Part shown: positions 1-5,008 of the stretch, one piece after another
Numbering within the stretch: the first letter of the stretch is position 1
How the letters are laid out: the number at the start of each line of letters is the position of its first letter
Assembly: GCA_002340255.1 (NCBI GenBank)
Contig: DDLS01000010.1
Coordinates: forward strand, 1-5,838
DNA length: 5,838 nt
Origin: Cyanobacteria bacterium UBA2566
GTDB lineage: Bacteria; Cyanobacteriota; Cyanobacteriia; Cyanobacteriales; Desertifilaceae
Direction: 5' to 3'
Made by a program: the position numbers and the translations under genes
The notes under the pieces: generated by a model
Seen by the model: the letters and a program-made list of their open reading frames with translations, nothing else
Databases searched by the model: none
Told to the model about the DNA's origin: nothing

Positions 1-17
1 ACAGCGCAAAGCGCTGT
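1..17 (-). terminator. GC-rich hairpin after the Uma2 gene, probable intrinsic terminator
   Basis: A perfect inverted repeat, ACAGCGC and GCGCTGT around a 3-nt AAA loop, ends one base before the stop codon of the Uma2 gene. It lies in the right place to end the minus-strand transcript. Any U-tract would fall outside the window, so the terminator call is inference from stem strength and position. Confidence 0.45.
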
Positions 18-18
18 A

Positions 19-582
19 TTACAGTTCTTCATCAAACACTGGGGGCCAAATTTCGGCAATTGAAAGTTCCCAACCCGGCAATAATTCTGGAATAGTCAAA
101 GTATCTTCACTGCTGAGAACAACGGGTTTACTGTTCGCACGGTAAACCGTCACTATTAGATTTTTGGGGTCAACTAAAATTCCAACTTGACTTCCTAACT
201 CTAAAAACTTCTCCAGTTTTGCCACTAAGGGTTTAATCTTGTCAGATGCTGACCGAACTTCAATGGCTAAATCTGGAACCAGTTCGGCAAAAGCACGGGG
301 AGCTTGACGCATTTTCTGGGCAGGAACAAAAGAAACATCTGGCCCCCGTAAATTGCCATCTGGTAGGCGAAACCCTGCCGAAGAGCCGGTAACATAACCC
401 AAAGATCTGGGAATTACCCAATTTTGTAAGAAAAAGATTAATCGGGCAATAATCACTTCGGAAACATAATCAGATAATCCCATAACAATAATTTTACCAT
501 CTACTAATTCGGTTCTATAGTCCAGATGAGCATCGCTTAATTGGGTTTGCAGTTGTTCTAGGTCTTTAACAGTCAGAGACAT
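19..582 (-). CDS. Uma2-family (DUF820) putative endonuclease
   Basis: This 187-residue protein has the length and layout of the Uma2/DUF820 family, which is greatly expanded in cyanobacteria and has a PD-(D/E)XK nuclease fold. Visible signatures are ELVDGKII near residues 25-32, GPDVSFV with Asp82, PDLAIEV with Asp104 and Glu108, Lys122 in the following helix and a LVDP strand at 136-139. Together they give a plausible D...ExK-type metal site, so it is not obviously inactivated. The ATG start is supported by a strong AGGAGG about 9 nt upstream. It sits 28 bp after the kinase-like gene and is probably co-transcribed with it. No family member's cellular role is securely known to me, and many are scattered, mobile-looking genes. 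A nuclease activity is family inference only. Confidence 0.88.
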   Translation of the reverse strand: MSLTVKDLEQLQTQLSDAHLDYRTELVDGKIIVMGLSDYVSEVIIARLIFFLQNWVIPRSLGYVTGSSAGFRLPDGNLRGPDVSFVPAQKMRQAPRAFAELVPDLAIEVRSASDKIKPLVAKLEKFLELGSQVGILVDPKNLIVTVYRANSKPVVLSSEDTLTIPELLPGWELSIAEIWPPVFDEEL

Positions 583-610
583 CGTATTCTTCCTCCTTAA
601 TGGTTACTTA

Positions 611-2035
611 TTATCGAATAGGTAAGAAGATCGTCATCACTTCTCCTTGCTTCGGTCGTTGACGGATCAAAAGTTTGCCCCCGATCGCCTCAAACAGATT
701 TTTGGTGACGCTCAAATTCAGGCTCAAATTCCCCGTTTCTGGTTGAAACATCAATACTTGACCCAATGCTTTAAAAGGAGACAAACTAGGGCAAGCTTGA
801 GGTGTTTCTGAGATTAATTGTAATTTCAGTTGATTGCCTGCGGGAGTCACTTCGACTTGAACATGGGAACCGGTGGGCAATGTCGAGGTAAAATTCTGAA
901 TCACATTGGTTAACACTTGATCCAATAAATGAGGGTCACTGACGACTGTAGGTGTATGTTGAGGTAAAACCACATCTAAGGTTACATTACGACGACCGGC
1001 TTGTTTTTGCCATTGAGGAATACCCTCCTGAAACACCTGGGCTAGAGACGTTGTGGTTAACTGGGTAGATTGCGATTTGGTGGGTGTAGTTTCCAGTTCT
1101 ACAGCCCGGAAAATGAGATTAAAGCGATCGATCTGTTCCGTACATTCGCGATCGATGGTGTGCAGACGCTTCAACACTTCAGGGGGTAGATTAGAGCGTT
1201 TGAGCAACAGGCGAGTATAGGTGCGAATTGTCGCCAAGGGAGTTTTGACTCCATGGGCGATCGCCTGAAGTAATTCTAGATCCGGTTGAGAGGCTGTTGT
1301 TGTCGGTGATGGGGGCGTTGGCTTTTGCACTCCCTCCGAAGATCGATCGGCAGTCGATACCGCAACCGAAGGTTCAGGGAGATATTGAACCATCAACCGA
1401 CTAAATGCCGTCACCGTTTGATACCCTGGAGCAACGGGGGGAAACTGGTGATAGAGGTTATCGAGATGCTGCACATCTTCTGGAGTCCCAGTTAGGCAAA
1501 CCCGCGATCGCAATGCATTCCAAGCCCGTTCAACATCCTGGGGGTCAAAGGAAAACTGAAATCCCAGCTCTCCAGTCGTTTGGGGAGCGATCGCCATAAC
1601 CAAACTCAATGAAGGGGTTAACACTACAGCAAATTGTTCATAGTGTAGAGGATCTTGAGGGGCTAATAGGGTTTTGGCAGTGAGCGGACAAGATGATTCA
1701 TCAGACGAGAGAGGAGCGCCACCGTAGATAGAGGAAGAGCCAACTGGAGCGAGGGGTAAGCCTCCCGATTGGGAAGGAGCTGGAGGCAGTTTAAACAGCA
1801 AAGAATGAGTTTCTTGCAGAGGTAAAAACAGCCAAGAGGTAATCTGGGGATGGGGATGGGTCAGAATGGGAGAGCTACAGAGGATTAAGCCTTGGGAAAG
1901 TTCATCTCGATCGAGCAAATCATTTAAAGCGGCGATCGCTCCACACCAAGATCGTTCAGCCTTATTTTGACGATTGGCGATCGGTTCCGATCCCCCTAAA
2001 AGTTCACTTAATGTTGGCATCATCCACTCAAACAT
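611..2035 (-). CDS. Soluble histidine-kinase-like protein with a degenerate ATP-binding domain
   Basis: The frame is open from a TTG at 2104, but no ribosome site precedes that TTG. I prefer the ATG at 2035, preceded by GGGGGA at good spacing, giving 474 residues beginning MFEWMMPTLSELL. Residues 1-180 form an unrecognised N-terminal region with no membrane segment or signal peptide; the part around 125-175 loosely resembles a DICT-type sensory domain (weak). A Pro/Ser/Thr-rich linker (about 222-250) leads to a HisKA-like dimerisation helix with H-box AHGVKTPLATI (His261). The C-terminal half looks like HATPase_c: an N-box LDQVLTNVIQNF (Asn377, Asn381) and a final GGKLLIRQ...TIFLPIR. The G1 motif DxGxG is absent, with SETPQACPS in its place, and G2 reads GNLSLNLS instead of GxGLGLS. 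It carries four HIP1 sites. No response regulator is adjacent on this strand. It is not CcaS, as it lacks a transmembrane helix, a GAF chromophore domain and PAS domains. Confidence 0.8.
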   Translation of the reverse strand: MFEWMMPTLSELLGGSEPIANRQNKAERSWCGAIAALNDLLDRDELSQGLILCSSPILTHPHPQITSWLFLPLQETHSLLFKLPPAPSQSGGLPLAPVGSSSIYGGAPLSSDESSCPLTAKTLLAPQDPLHYEQFAVVLTPSLSLVMAIAPQTTGELGFQFSFDPQDVERAWNALRSRVCLTGTPEDVQHLDNLYHQFPPVAPGYQTVTAFSRLMVQYLPEPSVAVSTADRSSEGVQKPTPPSPTTTASQPDLELLQAIAHGVKTPLATIRTYTRLLLKRSNLPPEVLKRLHTIDRECTEQIDRFNLIFRAVELETTPTKSQSTQLTTTSLAQVFQEGIPQWQKQAGRRNVTLDVVLPQHTPTVVSDPHLLDQVLTNVIQNFTSTLPTGSHVQVEVTPAGNQLKLQLISETPQACPSLSPFKALGQVLMFQPETGNLSLNLSVTKNLFEAIGGKLLIRQRPKQGEVMTIFLPIR

Positions 2036-2180
2036 AACCATTTCCCCCATCTGGCGCGAATTATGACAGATATTACCTGTGAGGGTATCGGTCTTTTTAG
2101 CCAATTGACTAGGAGGTGAACCGAATAAATCAGTTGCAATTTCCGGATCGCCAACTCTTGAGTATTAATTATCTACCCTC

Positions 2181-2498
2181 TTAGTTATCCTCCCCACAAG
2201 GGTCATTAAATTTCGTATAAAAACTACCGTATTGTAACCAATACTGTTTTAAATTATGATTAGGGGTGTGCAAGCTAGCCTTGGCTTGATACAAAATTAC
2301 CTGTCGATGTTGACCAATCCAGACCCGCCGAGCTGGTTCCACAGAAATCAACGTTCCGCCCAAACTCGATACACATTCTTCAAATCGTTCTACCGCTGAA
2401 TATTCTACACTTTGAAATATAAAAAAACTACCAGAACAGATTAAATAGCGATTTCTGATCCAGTTTCGCATTTTTTGACAAGCCACTGGGGGTATCAC
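2181..2498 (-). CDS. cpeR: CpeR, activator of phycoerythrin gene expression
   Basis: This 105-residue protein matches the CpeR family across its length: a WIRNRYLICSGSFFIF segment (13-28), ERFEECVSSLGGTLISVEP (38-55), IGQHRQVILYQAKASLHTPN (61-80) and a tail LKQYWLQYGSFYTKF (83-97). CpeR is the small regulator needed for expression of phycoerythrin structural and linker genes in Fremyella/Calothrix, and it sits in the CcaR-controlled operon of Nostoc punctiforme. How it activates is unsettled and no classical DNA-binding motif is visible. An in-frame GTG at 2510 is possible, but the GTG at 2498 has GGAG 6 nt upstream and gives the usual family start (MIPP...), so I chose it. It is the third gene after cpcL and cpeD, behind an intercistronic hairpin that may lower its expression relative to the linkers. 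Confidence 0.9.
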   Translation of the reverse strand: MIPPVACQKMRNWIRNRYLICSGSFFIFQSVEYSAVERFEECVSSLGGTLISVEPARRVWIGQHRQVILYQAKASLHTPNHNLKQYWLQYGSFYTKFNDPCGEDN

Positions 2499-2539
2499 AG
2501 CTCTCTCCACTCAGAACTTTTCAACTCTCTAGATCAAAA

Positions 2540-2559
2540 CAAGGGGTTAAAACCCCTTG
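2540..2559 (-). terminator. Intercistronic hairpin between cpeD and cpeR, possible partial terminator
   Basis: A perfect palindromic stem pairs CAAGGGGT with ACCCCTTG around a 4-nt loop, and four T follow it on the minus strand. It lies about 48 nt after the cpeD stop and about 41 nt before the cpeR start. The short T-tract suggests incomplete termination or a 3' end stabiliser, as seen at internal positions of other phycobilisome operons, rather than a hard stop. On the plus strand it is followed by CTTATTT, so weak action in that direction is also possible. Confidence 0.6.
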
Positions 2560-2607
2560 CTTATTTATCCAATAATTGACTACCAGGGCACAGTATTATG
2601 GCTGTTC

Positions 2608-3375
2608 TTAAGCCACTTCTGTAATACTCACAATCTTACCACCGGCCCGATGAATCCGCTGGATTTGGGGAGTCATTTTCGCTCCGGAGACTAAATATCG
2701 AGTGGTACTAACATGGCGGGGACAGTCAAACTTAGATCCGGTTACCAGAATCTCAAAGGTCTTCTCAGTTGCATCTTGATAGGCAGCTACACGACCACCA
2801 GTAGAGGGCAACTTAATTTTTGTTGCTGAATTGGTAGCCACATCTTGTACCAACCGAGAACCTTTAAATGCGCTATCTACCCCCGCATTACCTTGATATA
2901 AAGACAAAGTGCGGTTATAGTCAACTTGCTTTAGTCCGATTTGGCTAATTGAACCTTGATAATAAGGAACAATATTGTCTCCAAACTTCTCTTGGTATTC
3001 CACACTATCGATATAGGAATCGATTTCGGCATCATAACCTTGCTCAATACACAGAGTAATATGTTCCGAAAGTTCTGCCTGATCGACTGGCGCACGTCCC
3101 AACAGATGCTTGAAATTCAATTCAACAAACCGATAGGGAGCGCAAGTCTCAAAATAGCGACTGCGATAGAAATCAGACTTAGCCACTTCACGGACAAATT
3201 CACGCACAGTAATCTCCCCTAGGGTCAACTGAGATTCAGCCGTAACCAGCCGCTCACTTTCCATAACATGGGGATTTCCCAGCACTTGCTTATAAACAGC
3301 ACGAATTACCGCTTGCTTTTCATCCAAGCTACTGGTTGGCCACAGCTCAAGGGGATTATCTAATACTACACTCAT
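2608..3375 (-). CDS. cpeD: Phycobilisome rod linker, phycoerythrin-associated (CpeD-type)
   Basis: The 255-residue protein has the two-domain plan of a rod linker. A PBS-linker domain (about 14-145) carries AVIRAVYKQVLGN, ITVREFVREVAKSDFY, RFVELNFKHLLGRAP, DAEIDSYIDSVEYQEKFGDNIVPYY. A C-terminal CpcD-like cap (about 203-255) has EKTFEILVTGSKF and MTPQIQRIHRAGGKIVSITEVA. Such linkers sit inside stacked phycobiliprotein hexamers and set rod order and energy flow on the cytoplasmic face of the thylakoid. ELWPTSS, NPHVMESERLVTAESQL and FETCAPYRFVELNF point to CpeD, a phycoerythrin linker, rather than phycocyanin CpcC. CpeC or CpeE cannot be fully excluded without a tree. The ATG has AGGA 8 nt upstream. 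It follows cpcL after a 264-bp gap and precedes cpeR; the CpeR neighbour fits a phycoerythrin role. Confidence 0.88.
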   Translation of the reverse strand: MSVVLDNPLELWPTSSLDEKQAVIRAVYKQVLGNPHVMESERLVTAESQLTLGEITVREFVREVAKSDFYRSRYFETCAPYRFVELNFKHLLGRAPVDQAELSEHITLCIEQGYDAEIDSYIDSVEYQEKFGDNIVPYYQGSISQIGLKQVDYNRTLSLYQGNAGVDSAFKGSRLVQDVATNSATKIKLPSTGGRVAAYQDATEKTFEILVTGSKFDCPRHVSTTRYLVSGAKMTPQIQRIHRAGGKIVSITEVA

Positions 3376-3639
3376 TGGTATTATCCTGAATGGGTTTTCA
3401 ATGCTTTATTTAATCAACCATCTTTTCTCTTTTTACTCTTCCTGATTTTGAATGCAGGAGGAGTAATACCGAGGTTTAGATCGATAACAACAAACATTGC
3501 AACAGTTAAGTTATATTACTCAACTGTCGATCGCTTAGTTTGCTGATGAACTCAGTCTACTACAGGTAGGTCTTAAAGCCAACACCTCATTAATCTCTAA
3601 CCTGAATTGCCTGAAGTTTAGTGTTCCTTATTTATAAAT
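3376..3639 (-). other. 264-bp cpcL-cpeD spacer without a gene
   Basis: There is no credible coding frame on either strand and no second CcaR-like CTTTNCNATTT repeat. The minus strand carries a single TTGTTA hexamer in an AT-rich stretch around 3480-3510. I see no convincing paired -35/-10 there. The spacer is long for an operon, so cpeD may have its own promoter or be processed from a cpcL transcript. The sequence does not decide between these. Confidence 0.4.
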
Positions 3640-3649
3640 TTATAAGGAA
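3624..3649 (-). other. AT-rich inverted repeat overlapping the cpcL stop
   Basis: Arms TTCCTTAT (3624-3631) and ATAAGGAA (3642-3649) enclose a 10-nt AT-only loop that includes the cpcL stop codon. There is no T-tract after it on the minus strand, so it is not a standard terminator. It could be an RNA processing or 3' end stabilising hairpin, or chance in AT-rich sequence. Confidence 0.3.
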
Positions 3650-4386
3650 ATTACTCCCCAAGCAGCTAAAGCTACAGCAACTGTGCCTAAGGTTAATAAA
3701 GCGCCTCCACTTAGAGCAATGAGCCGGCCAGTTAGACGAACCCAACCCGGATAAGGAGGGCGCTGCCATGACCAACGATAATTCGGTGTAAGAGGTGGAA
3801 AATAACCCAAAGATTCTAATTTCTGGCGATAATCTTCTCCATACCGAGGCATTCTGGCACTGGGTAAATTTCCCTGAGAACGTTGGGGCAAAATCCGCCG
3901 TCTCTGATAGGGAACCGTATCATAACCAAAATGGGTCAAGTATTCTTCTGTATCGAGTAATTGATCGACAAACCCATTTAATCCTTGCGTCGCGAGAACA
4001 ATCGACCAGGCTAATTTTTCCCGTTCTCCATATACTTCCCGTCCGAGGACCCGTTGAATACACAATTCTACAAACCGATAATTACTATTGGGTTCATAGT
4101 TATTGCGCCGAAAGCTTTCAGATAAGAGCAGCGATCGAATAAAATCACGGACAGTAATTTGTCCAGCTCTCAACTGAGATTCCAGAGCATTTTTGTAATT
4201 GTGATAAATCAATTGTTGTTCGTTAAAAATTTGTCGATAGGCAGCCCAAATCAATTCGTCCACCTCTGTGGAGGATGGTAACAATTCAGTCGTATAAATT
4301 CGAGGTTTTTCAGGACTAGCAATCTCAAACCCCTCAACTCGCTGATTTTGAGTGGTTGGGGAATATTCAAGCAAGGGAATTGTCAT
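3640..4386 (-). CDS. cpcL: CpcL (CpcG2-type) membrane-anchored rod linker
   Basis: This 248-residue protein opens with the hallmark of CpcG/CpcL rod-core linkers (MTIPLLEYSPTTQNQRVEGF, then PRIYTTE at 28-34). It has one PBS-linker domain (about 35-165: WAAYRQIFNEQQ, QITVRDFIRSLLLSESFRR, YRFVELCIQRVLGR, FVDQLLDTEEYLTHFGYDTVPY). What makes it CpcL rather than core-binding CpcG is the C-terminus: a hydrophobic segment at about 221-246 (LIALSGGALLTLGTVAVALAAWGVI) that would span the thylakoid membrane. CpcL proteins anchor rod-only phycobilisomes that deliver energy mainly to photosystem I, and in Synechocystis the gene is the CcaR target cpcG2. The ATG has AGGAG 5 nt upstream. It is the first gene of the operon, behind the G-box promoter and a long leader, and divergent from ccaR as in Synechocystis. 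Confidence 0.93.
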   Translation of the reverse strand: MTIPLLEYSPTTQNQRVEGFEIASPEKPRIYTTELLPSSTEVDELIWAAYRQIFNEQQLIYHNYKNALESQLRAGQITVRDFIRSLLLSESFRRNNYEPNSNYRFVELCIQRVLGREVYGEREKLAWSIVLATQGLNGFVDQLLDTEEYLTHFGYDTVPYQRRRILPQRSQGNLPSARMPRYGEDYRQKLESLGYFPPLTPNYRWSWQRPPYPGWVRLTGRLIALSGGALLTLGTVAVALAAWGVISL

Positions 4387-4450
4387 AGAATCTCCTGGAG
4401 TATTTGGGGTTACAATAAGTTAAAAAAAGGATTTTCCCTTCAACAGGTAA

Positions 4451-4456
4451 ATTATA
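4451..4456 (-). promoter_or_regulatory. Internal TATAAT in the cpcL leader, possible secondary promoter
   Basis: The minus strand reads a perfect TATAAT here, about 65 nt before the cpcL ATG. No good -35 hexamer lies 16-18 nt upstream, so it would be weak or need an activator. As I recall, the Synechocystis cpcG2 promoter region also has a leaky internal start downstream of the G-box, which makes this worth marking. Confidence 0.3.
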
Positions 4457-4523
4457 AGCCCTAAGCGATCGCCTAAATCCGATTCTCAGGGCCCATCTTA
4501 AACCCAATTGTTTTGATCTGAAT

Positions 4524-4560
4524 TCTCAACTTTGAACCTCATCTTGATTCAAAGGTGAGA
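4524..4560 (-). repeat. Strong hairpin in the cpcL leader
   Basis: On the plus strand TCTCA-a-CTTTGAA pairs with TTCAAAG-g-TGAGA around an 11-nt loop: 12 base pairs with a single internal mismatch. No T-tract follows on the minus strand, so it is not a terminator. It lies about 140 nt before the cpcL ATG and could affect mRNA stability or mark an old element end; its function is unknown. Confidence 0.5.
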
Positions 4561-4628
4561 GTTCTTTCTGTGATTTTTCAGTTCGAGGACTCTAGAGAGT
4601 AACGTTAAGCTAGTCTCTAGGAAACTGT

Positions 4629-4790
4629 GTGAACTACTCGACATTGTACCATTAGGGTGCAACGCCAGCTTCTGACTTCTCAAGCGATTGCCTCCGAAAG
4701 AGCCAACTTTCGTCTTGCTCTATACAGGGTCTTATCCCGCCTCCATCAGCAGTAACCTCGGTTGTCAAGGAAAATCCGTAATCCTTCATT
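4629..4790 (-). mobile_element. Possible IS200/IS605-type right-end remnant (TnpB tail and ωRNA-like hairpin)
   Basis: A short minus-strand frame ends at 4652 and encodes TEVTADGGGIRPCIEQDESW, then RRQSLEKSEAGVAP. It has no ribosome site, its only upstream start is TTG, and it resembles the low-complexity C-terminal tails of cyanobacterial TnpB proteins. At and just past its stop, the minus-strand RNA folds as CGUUGCACC-CUAAU-GGUACAAUG: nine positions, one mismatch, one G·U pair. GAGTAGTTCAC follows, ending at 4629. A tnpB tail running into a hairpin and a TTCAC-like end is the layout of an IS605-family right end carrying ωRNA. The rest of the transposase is absent and the left border cannot be placed. 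This rests on pattern recognition only; ordinary leader sequence is the alternative. Confidence 0.38.
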
Positions 4791-4799
4791 ACAGATTTT
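4771..4799 (+). terminator. AT-rich hairpin followed by nine T (plus strand)
   Basis: AAAATC-c-GTAAT and ATTAC-a-GATTTT form 11 base pairs with one mismatch around a 5-nt CCTTC loop, and the plus strand continues as T from 4796 to 4804. This has a terminator-like shape, but the stem is AT-rich and no plus-strand gene lies upstream. It could stop antisense transcription entering the ccaR promoter, or act only as a hairpin in the cpcL leader. Confidence 0.3.
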
Positions 4800-4855
4800 T
4801 TTTTAGCTAAATGAGCCAACCTCCCATAAGTTAGCAACTTAGCAGATGGAACGTA

Positions 4856-4892
4856 ATTAAAATAGGGAAGAAACGGTAAAGAAATCGGAAAG
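4856..4892 (-). promoter_or_regulatory. CcaR-binding G-box and core promoter of the cpcL-cpeD-cpeR operon
   Basis: Read on the minus strand, CTTTCCGATTT (4892-4882) is followed without a gap by CTTTACCGTTT (4881-4871). The first fits the CTTTNCNATTT direct repeat described for CcaR targets exactly and the second has one mismatch. Next comes CTTCCCTATTT (4870-4860), also one mismatch from the consensus, overlapping -10-like hexamers TATTTT (4864-4859) and TTTAAT (4861-4856). The 11-bp period places the repeats on one face of the helix, in the usual -35 position for an OmpR-class activator. The consensus is from memory of the Synechocystis and Nostoc work. Control of the cpcL operon is inferred from orientation. 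Confidence 0.75.
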
Positions 4893-4930
4893 ATTCCTAA
4901 AATCTAGCAAATTTTAACATTTCGTAATAC

Positions 4931-4960
4931 TTGATCCTGCGATCGCCAAGAGAATATGCT
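4931..4960 (+). promoter_or_regulatory. Candidate promoter of ccaR
   Basis: TTGATC (4931-4936) and TATGCT (4955-4960) are separated by 18 bp, each matching the sigma-70 consensus at four of six positions. This gives a short leader before the ccaR ATG at 5009. A HIP1 octamer (4939) lies in the spacer. This is a weak prediction. Confidence 0.3.
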
Positions 4961-5008
4961 GAATTTTCTTGTAAGCTGAAATGAATGGGTCAAGGCAACG
5001 ATAACCAC

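Larger units (their letters stand above)
4387..4849 (-). other. Long 5' leader of cpcL
   Basis: If transcription starts just after the -10-like hexamer at 4856-4861, the cpcL mRNA would have roughly 460 nt before its ATG. The stretch contains no gene I can support on the plus strand. In order along the RNA it holds a hairpin next to a poly-A run (4771-4799), a possible IS right-end remnant (4629-4790), a CTAGAGA/TCTCTAG inverted repeat (4592-4620), a strong hairpin (4524-4560), a HIP1 site (4465) and an internal TATAAT (4451-4456). The start site is inferred. Confidence 0.45.

Noticed and set aside
1405..1599. Plus-strand open frame of 64 codons opposite the kinase-like gene
   Set aside because: It is contained in the kinase-like gene, has low-complexity composition and lacks a start signal.
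1257..1939. Cluster of four GCGATCGC palindromes in the kinase-like gene
   Set aside because: These are HIP1 sites, which are common throughout many cyanobacterial genomes; they indicate the lineage rather than a local function.
611..2104. Kinase-like protein as CcaS, the partner of CcaR, and the TTG at 2104 as its start
   Set aside because: It lacks the N-terminal transmembrane helix, cyanobacteriochrome GAF and PAS domains of CcaS, and its ATP site is degenerate. The TTG has no ribosome site, whereas the ATG at 2035 has one.
2111..2119. Perfect Shine-Dalgarno-like AGGAGGTGA on the plus strand
   Set aside because: No start codon follows at usable spacing. The only nearby plus frame begins at a distant TTG and stops after 16 codons.
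2956..3222. Plus-strand open frame of 88 codons opposite cpeD
   Set aside because: It is antisense to the conserved linker domain of cpeD and resembles no family I know.
3480..3530. Possible TTGTTA-type regulatory repeat, as upstream of phycoerythrin operons, before cpeD
   Set aside because: Only one TTGTTA is present. A second copy at the expected 4-nt spacing is missing, so a binding site cannot be claimed.
3795..4142. Plus-strand open frame of 115 codons opposite cpcL
   Set aside because: It lies wholly inside the confidently identified cpcL, has no ribosome site or recognisable domain, and reads as an antisense shadow.
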